This document shows, piece after piece, positions 7,773-15,267 of a DNA stretch of 36,075 nucleotides. The DNA comes from Brooklawnia sp937867175 (lineage in GTDB: Bacteria; Actinomycetota; Actinomycetes; Propionibacteriales; Propionibacteriaceae): positions 1 to 36,075 of the forward strand of contig DAISIR010000026.1 in assembly GCA_036821905.1 (NCBI GenBank), in the 5' to 3' direction. The notes under the pieces are model-generated. The model was not told the DNA's origin. It worked only from the letters and a program-made list of their open reading frames with translations, and did no database searches. How positions within the stretch are numbered: the stretch's first letter is position 1; every line of letters begins with the position of its first letter. Position numbers and translations under genes: made by a program.

Positions 7773-8959
7773 GCGTCGGTTCGCGTCCGGGCCCGCACAT
7801 CCTGCTGGGGGACGAGGGCGCGGCAGCGATGTGCGCGGCGAGCGCCGAGGCTGATCCCGATTCGCTGAGCGCCGCCTCAAGGTTGCGCAGCCGGTTCGGT
7901 CCGGAGTTGGCCGCCGCGACCCTCGCCCAGACGTCGTTGCGGCGACGCGCCCAAGCCAAGTTCGGCGCGGAGGCCGCGCAGATCTGGTTCACCACCGATG
8001 GCCTGGAACAGGCCTCGCGCCCGGAGGTGGCCGCCTGGCGGGCGGCCCGACTGGCGGCCGCCGGGGTGCGTCGGGTGATCGACTTCGGCTGCGGCATCGG
8101 GGCGGACGCACGCGCCTTCCTCGCTGCAGGCATGACGGTGACGGCCGTCGAACTCGACCCCCAAACCGCGGCGCTGGCCGCAGCGAACCTGCCCGGCGCC
8201 GAGGTGCTGGTCGGCGATGCCACCCAGTTGGCGCCCGGGTTGCTCGCGGCGGCCGATGCGACGACCGCGGTCTTTGTCGACCCGGCCCGACGGACTGACC
8301 GGGGACGCAGCTGGCGGGTGGCAGATTTCAATCCGGCCTGGCCGTTCGTGCTGGAGCTGCTGGCCGGGCGCCTGCCGGTTTGCGTGAAACTTGGGCCGGG
8401 GCTGCCGCGCGAACTGATCCCGGCTGGGGTCGAGGCCTGCTGGGTCTCCCACCACGGCGACGTCGTGGAGGCCGGGCTCTGGCGACTCGACGTCCAGCAG
8501 TCGCGGGCCGGCCGCGGGGTGAGCGCCGCGGTGCTGCTGCCCGGCCCACACCGTCTGGAGGCACAACTGGACGCAGGGCGGCTGCCGGTGCGCGCGGCGG
8601 GGGGCTACCTGCTGGAGCCGAACGGCGCGGTGATCCGTGCCCGGGCGCTGAACCGGATCGACCCCCAGGCCTGGCTGCTCGACCCCGAGGTCGCCTACCT
8701 GTCCACTGACCACCCAGTGGCCAGCCCGTTCGCCAGCTGCTTCGAGGTGCTCCAGACCCTCGATGCGGGGGAGAAGACGCTACGCGCCTGGGTGCGGGAC
8801 AACCGCGTCGGGGTGCTTGAGATCAAGAAGCGGGCGCTGGACGTCGATCCTGCCGCACTGCGGCGCCGACTCAAGCTGTCCGGGCCGAACCAGGCCACCC
8901 TGATCCTGGCGCGCACCGTGGCCGGGGCCCGTGCCTTCGTGGTGCGCCGGGTGCCATGA
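7769..8959 (+). CDS. Class I SAM-dependent methyltransferase with THUMP-like C-terminal domain
   Basis: A 396-residue protein. An N-terminal helical part (1-95) precedes a Rossmann methyltransferase whose SAM loop is VIDFGCGIGAD (from residue 103), with the acidic AVELDPQTAALAAANL strand and a VFVDPARRTDRGRS motif at the catalytic position. The C-terminal part has GGYLLEPNGAVIRARALN and the VLEIKKRALDVDPAALRRRL segment of the THUMP-like domain family. That domain suggests an RNA substrate, but the target nucleotide is not known to me. The ATG at 7769 is preferred over upstream starts because it overlaps the Nudix stop as ATGA. A family member sits near groES in related actinobacteria. Confidence 0.85.
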   Translation: MSVGSRPGPHILLGDEGAAAMCAASAEADPDSLSAASRLRSRFGPELAAATLAQTSLRRRAQAKFGAEAAQIWFTTDGLEQASRPEVAAWRAARLAAAGVRRVIDFGCGIGADARAFLAAGMTVTAVELDPQTAALAAANLPGAEVLVGDATQLAPGLLAAADATTAVFVDPARRTDRGRSWRVADFNPAWPFVLELLAGRLPVCVKLGPGLPRELIPAGVEACWVSHHGDVVEAGLWRLDVQQSRAGRGVSAAVLLPGPHRLEAQLDAGRLPVRAAGGYLLEPNGAVIRARALNRIDPQAWLLDPEVAYLSTDHPVASPFASCFEVLQTLDAGEKTLRAWVRDNRVGVLEIKKRALDVDPAALRRRLKLSGPNQATLILARTVAGARAFVVRRVP

Positions 8960-8996
8960 CCGCGGGGTGGCCGGGGACGCGGTACCGACGGGCTGG

Positions 8997-9023
8997 CTGG
9001 CACTCGGCTTGTCTGAGTGCCAG
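8997..9023. promoter_or_regulatory. CIRCE element 1 (HrcA operator)
   Basis: CTGGCACTC-N9-GAGTGCCAG, a perfect 9-bp inverted repeat with the canonical 9-bp spacer. It matches the CIRCE consensus TTAGCACTC-N9-GAGTGCTAA except at the second and third positions of each arm, changed symmetrically. HrcA should bind it and repress groESL without heat shock. It overlaps the likely -35 box. Confidence 0.92.
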
Positions 9024-9038
9024 AAGCCGGTCTAAGGT
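9009..9038 (+). promoter_or_regulatory. Candidate groESL promoter between the two CIRCE elements
   Basis: TTGTCT (9009-9014) as -35 and TAAGGT (9033-9038) as -10, spaced by 18 bp. The -35 lies inside CIRCE 1, and the start point expected near 9044 falls at the beginning of CIRCE 2. HrcA bound at either operator would block RNA polymerase. Confidence 0.6.
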
Positions 9039-9042
9039 GGTC

Positions 9043-9069
9043 TTGGCACTCGAACCGATCGGGTGCCAA
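9043..9069. promoter_or_regulatory. CIRCE element 2 (HrcA operator)
   Basis: TTGGCACTC-N9-GGGTGCCAA, a 9-bp inverted repeat with one mismatch (A to G at the first arm-proximal position of the right half). The spacer is again 9 bp. It lies directly after the proposed transcription start, so it would also be present in the 5' untranslated RNA. Confidence 0.88.
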
Positions 9070-9144
9070 CGATCGGAACGGCACCCGCGACGACGTCCCG
9101 TTCGTAGCTGCAAATGAACCCAGACAATAGAAAGGGGTTTGAAC

Positions 9145-9441
9145 GTGGCAACCACGATCAAGCCGCTCGAGGACCGCGTCCTCGTTGAGCCTCTTGAGGC
9201 CGAGACCACCACCGCTTCGGGCCTGGTCATCCCCGACACCGCCAAAGAGAAGCCCCAAGAGGGCAAGGTCGTCGCCGCTGGCCCCGGTCGCGTGGACGAC
9301 AAGGGTGTCCGCGTCCCCATGGATGTGCAGGTCGATGACGTCGTGATCTTCAGCAAGTACGGCGGCACCGAGGTGCGCTACAACGGCAAGGACTACCTGC
9401 TGCTTAACGCGCGCGACATTCTCGCCGTCGTGGTGAAGTGA
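9145..9441 (+). CDS. groES: Co-chaperonin GroES
   Basis: 98-residue co-chaperonin that caps the GroEL ring. It begins VATTIKPLEDRVLVEPLEAE and contains the mobile-loop segment TTASGLVIPDTAKEKPQEG, then GTEVRYNGKDYLLL near the end. The GTG at 9145 is chosen over the TTG six bases upstream because AAAGGGG (9131-9137) sits 7 bp before it. Two HrcA operators and a vegetative-type promoter precede it, so heat-inducible expression by HrcA is expected. groEL follows after 11 bp. Confidence 0.97.
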   Translation: MATTIKPLEDRVLVEPLEAETTTASGLVIPDTAKEKPQEGKVVAAGPGRVDDKGVRVPMDVQVDDVVIFSKYGGTEVRYNGKDYLLLNARDILAVVVK

Positions 9442-9452
9442 GGCGTTAGTTC

Positions 9453-11054
9453 ATGGCCAAGCAACTCTTGTTCGACGAGGATGCTCGCCGCGCGCTCGAG
9501 CGTGGCGTGGACGCCCTCGCCAATACCGTCAAGGTGACGCTGGGGCCCAAGGGCCGCTACGTCGTGCTTGACAAGAAGTACGGTGCTCCCACCATCACCA
9601 ACGACGGGGTGACCGTCGCCAAGGAGGTGGAGCTGACTGATCCGTACGAGAATCTCGGTGCCCAACTCGCCAAGGAAGTGGCCACCAAGACCAACGACGT
9701 CGCCGGCGACGGCACGACCACCGCCACCGTGCTGGCTCAGGCTCTGGTTCACGAAGGTCTGCGGGCCGTCGCCTCCGGTGCCAACCCGATCGGTCTCAAG
9801 CGCGGCATCGACAAGGCCGTCCAGGCTGTCGTCGATGAACTACGGTCCGCGGCCAGCGAGGTCGACAGCACTGCCGACATGGCGAACGTTGCCACCATCA
9901 GCTCGCGCGACGAAGAGATCGGCGAGATCATCGCCCAAGCCTTCGACAAGGTTGGCAAGGATGGTGTCATCACCGTCGAGGAGTCGAACACCTTCGGTAC
10001 CGAACTGGACTTCACCGAGGGCATGCAGTTCGACAAGGGCTACATCTCGCCCTACTTCGTCACCGACCAGGATCGGATGGAGGCTGTCCTCGAAGACCCG
10101 TACATCTTGATCCACCAAGGCAAGATCTCCAGCATGAACGAGTTGCTGCCGATGCTCGAGAAGGTCATCGCAGCGCACGGACAGCTGGTCATCATCGCCG
10201 AGGATGTCGACGGCGAGGCGTTGTCCACCCTGGTGGTCAACAAGATTCGCGGCACCTTCACCTCGGTCGCAGTCAAGGCTCCGGCCTTCGGCGACCGTCG
10301 CAAGGCGATGCTGCAAGACATCGCGATCCTGACCGGCGGCCAGGTTGTCGCACCCGAGGTCGGCCTCAAGCTCGACCAGGTGGATCTGGACGTGTTGGGT
10401 CGGGCTCGTCGGGTGGTGGTGGCCAAGGACAACACCACCATCGTCGATGGCGCCGGATCGGCCGAAGAGGTCAAGGGTCGCGTCGAGCAGTTGCGCGCCG
10501 AGATCGAGCGCACCGACTCCGACTGGGATCGTGAGAAGCTCGCCGAGCGGGTTGCCAAGCTCGCCGGTGGGGTCTGCGTCATCAAGGTCGGTGCGGCCAC
10601 CGAGGTGGAACTGAACGAGAAGAAGCACCGCATCGAGGACGCTGTCTCGGCCACCCGGGCCGCCATCGAGGAGGGCATCGTCGCCGGTGGTGGCGCTGCG
10701 CTTGTCCACGCCGCCAAGGTGCTCGATGGCGTCAAGGGCGCCGACCACGACGAGCAGATGGGTGTCCAGATCGTTCGTAAGGCGGCTGTGGAACCGCTGC
10801 GCTGGATCGCCGAGAACGGCGGCGAGCCGGGTTACGTCATCGTGGCCAAGGTCGCGGAGTTGGGCCCCAACGAGGGCTACAACGCCAAGACCGGCAAGTA
10901 CGTCGACCTGATCGCCGACGGTGTCATCGACCCGGTCAAGGTGACCCGGTCGGCGCTGGCCAATGCTGCGTCAATCGCCTCCATGCTGTTGACCACCGAG
11001 ACCTTGGTTGTCAACAAGCCCGAGGAAGATGACGAGAGCGGTCACGCTCACTAA
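9453..11054 (+). CDS. groEL: Chaperonin GroEL (Hsp60)
   Basis: 533-residue ATP-dependent folding chaperonin forming tetradecameric rings. Visible motifs are VTLGPKGRYVVLDKKYGAP, the ATP-binding NDVAGDGTTTATVLAQ (with the catalytic Asp), the apical-domain substrate-binding region around MEAVLEDPYILIHQGKIS, and AAIEEGIVAGGGAAL. The C-terminus ends DDESGHAH, a short His-containing tail; the GGM repeat of many GroELs is absent. His-rich tails are known from the groES-linked GroEL1 of actinobacteria. The operon ends with a strong hairpin at 11085-11143. Confidence 0.97.
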   Translation: MAKQLLFDEDARRALERGVDALANTVKVTLGPKGRYVVLDKKYGAPTITNDGVTVAKEVELTDPYENLGAQLAKEVATKTNDVAGDGTTTATVLAQALVHEGLRAVASGANPIGLKRGIDKAVQAVVDELRSAASEVDSTADMANVATISSRDEEIGEIIAQAFDKVGKDGVITVEESNTFGTELDFTEGMQFDKGYISPYFVTDQDRMEAVLEDPYILIHQGKISSMNELLPMLEKVIAAHGQLVIIAEDVDGEALSTLVVNKIRGTFTSVAVKAPAFGDRRKAMLQDIAILTGGQVVAPEVGLKLDQVDLDVLGRARRVVVAKDNTTIVDGAGSAEEVKGRVEQLRAEIERTDSDWDREKLAERVAKLAGGVCVIKVGAATEVELNEKKHRIEDAVSATRAAIEEGIVAGGGAALVHAAKVLDGVKGADHDEQMGVQIVRKAAVEPLRWIAENGGEPGYVIVAKVAELGPNEGYNAKTGKYVDLIADGVIDPVKVTRSALANAASIASMLLTTETLVVNKPEEDDESGHAH

Positions 11055-11084
11055 GGCACGACCTCGACAACTGAAGAAGACCCA

Positions 11085-11150
11085 ACCGGCCAAGGTGGCC
11101 GGCACTGTCGATCTCTATCGGCAGGCCGGCAACCTTGGCCGGTGGTCTTT
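11085..11150 (+). terminator. Very long hairpin terminator after groEL
   Basis: The arms ACCGGCCAAGGT (11085-11096) and ACCTTGGCCGGT (11132-11143) are perfect complements. Inside them GCCGGC pairs with GCCGGC and CTGTCGAT with ATCGGCAG (one G-U), closing on a CTCT loop. This gives about 26 base pairs with one mismatch and one bulged A. A short TCTTTT run follows. It should stop groESL transcription before the mannosyltransferase gene. Confidence 0.85.
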
Positions 11151-11173
11151 TCGCCTGTGGTGTCGGCGACCGG

Positions 11174-11179
11174 TAGCAT
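11174..11179 (+). promoter_or_regulatory. Leaderless promoter -10 box of mptB
   Basis: TAGCAT followed by 7 bp and the GTG start at 11187. No ribosome binding site lies between, and the box lies just downstream of the groEL hairpin. Confidence 0.5.
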
Positions 11180-11186
11180 TCGCTGA

Positions 11187-12578
11187 GTGCGATCAACCAG
11201 GCGGGCTGTGCTGACCGGGTTGGCCGGAAGCGTCCTGCTGGCGGTTTCTGCTTGGCTGGCGTCGCCGTGGGGCCTCGGGTTCGCCGGTCGTAATAACACC
11301 TTGCCGATCCGCTGGGCGCAGTCGGCGCCTGCGGTCGCCGGTATCGCACTGCTGTTCATGGGCTGGCTGGGTTTGCGCACCGCCGCCATCGGGCAACTGT
11401 GGCGCTCGTTTGTGATCTGGTGCGCGCCGCTGCTGGTCAGCCCGCCGCTGCTCAGCAAGGACGCGTGGGCCTACCTCGAGCAGGGCTGGATCGTCCTGCG
11501 GGGGTTCGACCCCTATCTGACCGGCCTGAGCCTGAATGGCGGCCCGTTCGCAGAGCGCGTCGACATCTACTGGCAGGGGACCACCACCGTCTATCCGCCA
11601 CTGGCGCTGCTCATCCAGGCCGGCGTGGTCGCGATCAGCGGTACCCACCCTTTCTGGTCGTTGCTGGCCATGCGGTTGCCCGGCGTGCTCGCGGTCGTGG
11701 TAATCGGGGCGTGCCTGCCAAGGATTGCCAAGGCGACAGGCCAGGATGCAGCGGCGGCGCTGTGGCTCGGGCTGGCGAACCCACTACTGGTGGTGCACTT
11801 CGTCGGTGGCGCCCACAACGATGCGTGGGCGGTCGCGTTGGGCGTCGCAGGCATCTGGTGCGCCGTCCGCTGGCGGGCCGCCTGGCCGCTGGGCTGCGTC
11901 CTGGTCGGCTTGGGGATGGCGGTGAAGCAGCCCATCGGGCTGATGATGGTCGCGGTGGCACTGTACGGGGTAGCCGCCGGCCCCGACGTGCCGGCCCGCC
12001 AGGCGTGGCGGGCCACTCTCGGTCAGGCGGTGTGGCGGTTGCCGGTCGGTCTGCTCGCCACGTTGGCGGGGTTCGCTATTCCAACGCTGGTGAGCGGCTG
12101 GGGGATCGGTTGGGCCACCGGTTCCGGCGCCCCGCAAACAGCCGGCAGCCAGTCCGTCGCGCACACCATGGCGGCCACCCTGCAAATGGTCACCGGGTGG
12201 CCGATGGCCGACTGCGTGGCCTTCGTCGGTCCCATCTTCTTGACGATCGGTGCGGTGATCATCGCCTGGCTCGGCTGGCGGTACGCGGCCTCGCGTCCGA
12301 TCACCTTCGCAGCCTGGGGGCTGGTGGCCTTCGCGTTCACCTACCCCAGCCTGCAACCTTGGTACGCGTTGTGGGGTGGAGTGCTGCTGGGCGCGGTGGT
12401 GCTGAGCGCGCGGGCGTCCGACTGGGTGGTCACACTCACCGGTTGCCTGTTGATCACCAGTGTGCTGCTCGACTACGCGGGCTGGCCGATCCCCGTCGTG
12501 CAGACCATCGCGGTGGCGGTCGCCTGGCCGCTGCTGCGCGTGGTAGAGCGGGCTAGACTGGGCGCCTCAGCCACTTGA
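11187..12578 (+). CDS. mptB: Polyprenol-phosphomannose-dependent alpha-1,6-mannosyltransferase, MptB-like
   Basis: A 463-residue multi-pass membrane protein with roughly 11-13 hydrophobic segments, a GT-C fold glycosyltransferase. The first extracytoplasmic loop has SKDAWAYLEQGWIVLRGFDPY (acidic residue expected to be catalytic) and WQGTTTVYPPLALL; later come WLGLANPLLVVH, the GGAHNDAW motif and MAVKQPIGLMM. These match the MptB/MptA class, which elongates the alpha-1,6-mannan core of lipomannan outside the membrane using polyprenyl-phosphomannose. The acceptor here is inferred. The gene sits alone between groEL and guaB, and its 3' end contains the guaB promoter. Confidence 0.82.
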   Translation: MRSTRRAVLTGLAGSVLLAVSAWLASPWGLGFAGRNNTLPIRWAQSAPAVAGIALLFMGWLGLRTAAIGQLWRSFVIWCAPLLVSPPLLSKDAWAYLEQGWIVLRGFDPYLTGLSLNGGPFAERVDIYWQGTTTVYPPLALLIQAGVVAISGTHPFWSLLAMRLPGVLAVVVIGACLPRIAKATGQDAAAALWLGLANPLLVVHFVGGAHNDAWAVALGVAGIWCAVRWRAAWPLGCVLVGLGMAVKQPIGLMMVAVALYGVAAGPDVPARQAWRATLGQAVWRLPVGLLATLAGFAIPTLVSGWGIGWATGSGAPQTAGSQSVAHTMAATLQMVTGWPMADCVAFVGPIFLTIGAVIIAWLGWRYAASRPITFAAWGLVAFAFTYPSLQPWYALWGGVLLGAVVLSARASDWVVTLTGCLLITSVLLDYAGWPIPVVQTIAVAVAWPLLRVVERARLGASAT

Positions 12579-12586
12579 CCGAAGGG
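12554..12586 (+). promoter_or_regulatory. guaB promoter -10 and ribosome binding site
   Basis: TAGACT (12554-12559), inside the end of mptB, is a good -10 box. GAAGGG (12581-12586) lies 6 bp before the GTG at 12593. Unlike its neighbours, this gene appears to have a leader of about 27 nt with a ribosome binding site. Confidence 0.45.
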
Positions 12587-12592
12587 ACACCT

Positions 12593-14113
12593 GTGTCCGA
12601 CCTGTTGACTCCTTCCGGTGTGCCGTCGATGTTCGAGACTCTCGGCTTGACGTTCGACGACGTGCTGTTGCAGCCGCGCGAATCCGATGTCATTCCGAGT
12701 GAGGTCACCACAAGGGCGCGCCTCAGCCGGCGGATCACGTTGAACGTGCCGTTCCTGTCCGCGGCAATGGACACCGTCACCGAGCAGCGGATGGCCATCG
12801 CGATGGCCCGCGAGGGTGGCCTGGGCGTCCTGCACCGGAACCTGTCCATCAGCGAGCAGGCGCACATGGTCGATCAGGTGAAGCGCTCCGAGGCCGGCAT
12901 GATTGATGAGCCGATCACCATCAGCGCCGACGCCACCTTGGGCGAGGTTGAGGAGCTGTGCGCCAACTACCGGATCAGCGGGGTGCCGGTCGTCGACAAC
13001 GACATGGTGCTGCTCGGCATCATCACCAACCGTGACATGCGTTTCGAGACCGATCCGAACAAGTTGGTCGGCGCGGTGATGACTCCGATGCCGCTGGTCA
13101 CTGCCCCCGTGGGCACCAAGGGCGACGATGCGCTCGCGCTGCTCGCCAGGAACAAGATCGAGAAGCTGCCACTGATTGACGAGCAGGGACGCCTGCGGGG
13201 CTTGATCACCTTGAAGGACTTCGTGAAGTCCGACCAGTATCCGCATGCCGCCAAGGACGCGCAGGGCCGGTTGCGGGTCGGCGCTGCAGTCGGTGTCTTC
13301 GGGGACGCTTGGGAGCGCGCCATGGCGGTAGTCGAGGAGGGCGTGGACGTCCTGGTGGTCGACACCGCGCATGGTCACTCGCAGGCGGAGATCGCGTTCA
13401 TCAAGCGGCTGAAGAGCGAACCTGCGGCCCGTGAGGTGGACGTCATCGGTGGCAATGTCGCCACCTTTGAGGCCACGAAGGCACTGATCGACGCTGGCGC
13501 GGACGGCATCAAGGTCGGCGTCGGGCCCGGCTCTATCTGCACCACTCGAGTGGTCGCCGGCGTGGGCGTCCCGCAGATCACCGCAATCCACGATGCTGCG
13601 CGGGCGGCCAAGCCTGCCGGCGTGCCGGTGATCGGTGATGGGGGGTTGCAGTATTCGGGCGACACCGCCAAAGCGATAGTGGCCGGCGCTGACACGGTGA
13701 TGCTTGGCTCTTTGCTGGCGGGCTGCGACGAGAGCCCGGGAAATCTGGTTTTCATCAACGGCAAGCAGTTCAAGAGCTATCGCGGCATGGGCTCGCTCGG
13801 CGCGATGGCCTCCCGCGGACGCCGGATGAGCTACTCGAAGGACCGCTACTTCCAGGCCGATGTGGCCCGTGACGACAAGATCATCCCGGAGGGCATCGAG
13901 GGCCAGGTGCCGTATCGGGGCCCACTCGGCCAAGTTCTGTACCAGCTCACCGGGGGCCTTCACCAATCGATGTTCTATTCGGGTGCCCGGACGCTTGAGG
14001 AGTTGCAGACCAAGGGTCGTTTCGTCCGGATCACCTCGGCCGGCCTGCGCGAATCCCACCCGCACGACATCCAGATGACCGTCGAGGCGCCCAACTACGC
14101 GACCAGGCGCTAG
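12593..14113 (+). CDS. guaB: Inosine-5'-monophosphate dehydrogenase
   Basis: Oxidises IMP to XMP with NAD, the first committed step to GMP. At 506 residues it has the full TIM barrel with an inserted pair of CBS domains (about residues 100-215, from MIDEPITISADATLGEVEEL). The catalytic cysteine is C316 in GPGSICTTRVVAG; GDGGLQYSGD, MGSLGAM and the flap region near KIIPEGIEGQVPYRG complete the family pattern. The GTG at 12593 is chosen for its ribosome binding site; a TTG six codons upstream is possible. guaB3 follows after 52 bp and guaA is 3 kb downstream. Confidence 0.97.
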   Translation: MSDLLTPSGVPSMFETLGLTFDDVLLQPRESDVIPSEVTTRARLSRRITLNVPFLSAAMDTVTEQRMAIAMAREGGLGVLHRNLSISEQAHMVDQVKRSEAGMIDEPITISADATLGEVEELCANYRISGVPVVDNDMVLLGIITNRDMRFETDPNKLVGAVMTPMPLVTAPVGTKGDDALALLARNKIEKLPLIDEQGRLRGLITLKDFVKSDQYPHAAKDAQGRLRVGAAVGVFGDAWERAMAVVEEGVDVLVVDTAHGHSQAEIAFIKRLKSEPAAREVDVIGGNVATFEATKALIDAGADGIKVGVGPGSICTTRVVAGVGVPQITAIHDAARAAKPAGVPVIGDGGLQYSGDTAKAIVAGADTVMLGSLLAGCDESPGNLVFINGKQFKSYRGMGSLGAMASRGRRMSYSKDRYFQADVARDDKIIPEGIEGQVPYRGPLGQVLYQLTGGLHQSMFYSGARTLEELQTKGRFVRITSAGLRESHPHDIQMTVEAPNYATRR

Positions 14114-14135
14114 CAGTCCCGCATCGGGACGCTAG
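14110..14135 (+). terminator. Hairpin between guaB and guaB3, overlapping the guaB3 promoter
   Basis: CTAGC-A-GTCCC (14110-14120) pairs with GGGAC-GCTAG (14126-14135) around a GCATC loop: a 10-bp stem with one bulged A. It begins in the guaB stop codon and has no T-run after it, so it may be an attenuator, RNA processing signal or protein site rather than a full terminator. The 3' arm overlaps the TAGATT -10 box. Confidence 0.5.
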
Positions 14136-14160
14136 ATTGATCGGGCCGACTCGAAGGAGG
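14133..14160 (+). promoter_or_regulatory. guaB3 -10 box and ribosome binding site
   Basis: TAGATT (14133-14138) is a good -10 box, and AAGGAGG (14154-14160) lies 5 bp before the ATG at 14166, one of the strongest ribosome binding sites in the window. Confidence 0.5.
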
Positions 14161-14165
14161 ACCCC

Positions 14166-15266
14166 ATGCAGGACATCGGACGCAGTAAGCGGGCGGCCCG
14201 CTCATTCTCGCTGGATGACGTGGCGATCATGCCGACCAGGCGTACCCGCGGCATCGAAACCGTTGACATCGACTGGCGCATCGACGCCATCACCTTCGAT
14301 TTCCCGATGCTGGCTGCGCCGATGGATTCGGTGATGAGCCCGGCCACCGCGATAGCTTTCGGGGAACTGGGCGGCATGGGTGTGCTCAACCTGGAAGGGC
14401 TCTGGACCCGCTATGCCGACCCCGAACCGCTGCTGGAAGAACTGGGCGCTGCCGGTGAGACGGCCACGACGAGCCGGCTACAGGAGATCTATTCCGAACC
14501 CATCAAGGCCGAACTCATCACCGAGCGACTGCGCCAGATCAGGGACGCCGGAGTGCCCGTTGCTGGAGCGCTGAGTCCGCAGAACGCCCAGGAGTTCGCC
14601 GGGGTGGTCGAGCATGCCGGATTGGACTTCTTCGTGATCCGCGGGACCGCGGTCAGCGCGCAGCACGTCTCGAAAACGGTCGAGCCACTCGATCTGGCCA
14701 GGTTCATCTATGAACTGGACGTGCCGGTGATCGTCGGCGGTTGCGCCACCTACCAGACCGCCCTGCATCTGATGCGAACCGGCGCTGCCGGTGTGCTGGT
14801 CGGTTTCGGTGGTGCTGCCAGCAGCACGAACGCCCAGGTGCTCGGCATCGAGGTGCCGATGGCCACCGCTGTCTCCGACGTCGCAGAGGCCCGCCGGGAT
14901 TACCTCGACGAATCGGGGGGCCGCTACGTGCATGTCATCGCAGACGGTGCGATGGGTCACTCGGGCGACATCGTAAAGGCGCTGGCGTGTGGTGCCGACG
15001 CAGCCATGCTCGGCGTTCCGTTGGCAAGGGCCACCGAGGCACCGGGCAGGGGTTGGCATTGGGGACAGGAGGCCTGGCATGAGTCTCTACCGCGGGGTCG
15101 CCGGGTCCGCGTCGACCAAGTAGGCACCTTGGCGGAGGTCATGCTGGGGCCCTCCCACAGCCCTGACGGCACCATGAACCTGGTGGGTGCGTTGCGGCGG
15201 GCGATGGCGTCCACCGGCTACACCGAGGTGAAGGCCTTCCAGCGGATCGACCTGATCATCCACTGA
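14166..15266 (+). CDS. guaB3: GuaB3 family IMP dehydrogenase-related protein
   Basis: A 366-residue IMPDH-like TIM barrel without CBS domains. It starts MQDIGRSKRAARSFSLDDVAIMPTRRTR, the actinobacterial GuaB3 pattern, and has FPMLAAPMDSVMSPATA, VGFGGAASSTNAQVLG and the phosphate-binding IADGAMGHSGDIVKALACGA. The canonical GSIC catalytic cysteine loop of GuaB is not present, so true IMP dehydrogenase activity is doubtful. In actinobacteria guaB3 regularly follows guaB; related GuaB3 proteins have been described as GMP reductase-like or of uncertain function. The chorismate mutase gene begins one base after its stop. Confidence 0.93.
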   Translation: MQDIGRSKRAARSFSLDDVAIMPTRRTRGIETVDIDWRIDAITFDFPMLAAPMDSVMSPATAIAFGELGGMGVLNLEGLWTRYADPEPLLEELGAAGETATTSRLQEIYSEPIKAELITERLRQIRDAGVPVAGALSPQNAQEFAGVVEHAGLDFFVIRGTAVSAQHVSKTVEPLDLARFIYELDVPVIVGGCATYQTALHLMRTGAAGVLVGFGGAASSTNAQVLGIEVPMATAVSDVAEARRDYLDESGGRYVHVIADGAMGHSGDIVKALACGADAAMLGVPLARATEAPGRGWHWGQEAWHESLPRGRRVRVDQVGTLAEVMLGPSHSPDGTMNLVGALRRAMASTGYTEVKAFQRIDLIIH

Positions 15267-15267
15267 C

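Noticed and set aside
9840..10748. 302-residue minus-strand frame across groEL
   Set aside because: Antisense shadow; the chaperonin on the other strand is unmistakable.
12473..14065. 530-residue open frame on the minus strand across guaB
   Set aside because: It lies wholly antisense to guaB, which has full family motifs. The translation is rich in His, Asp, Arg and Gln with no recognisable domain, typical of an antisense shadow in GC-rich DNA.
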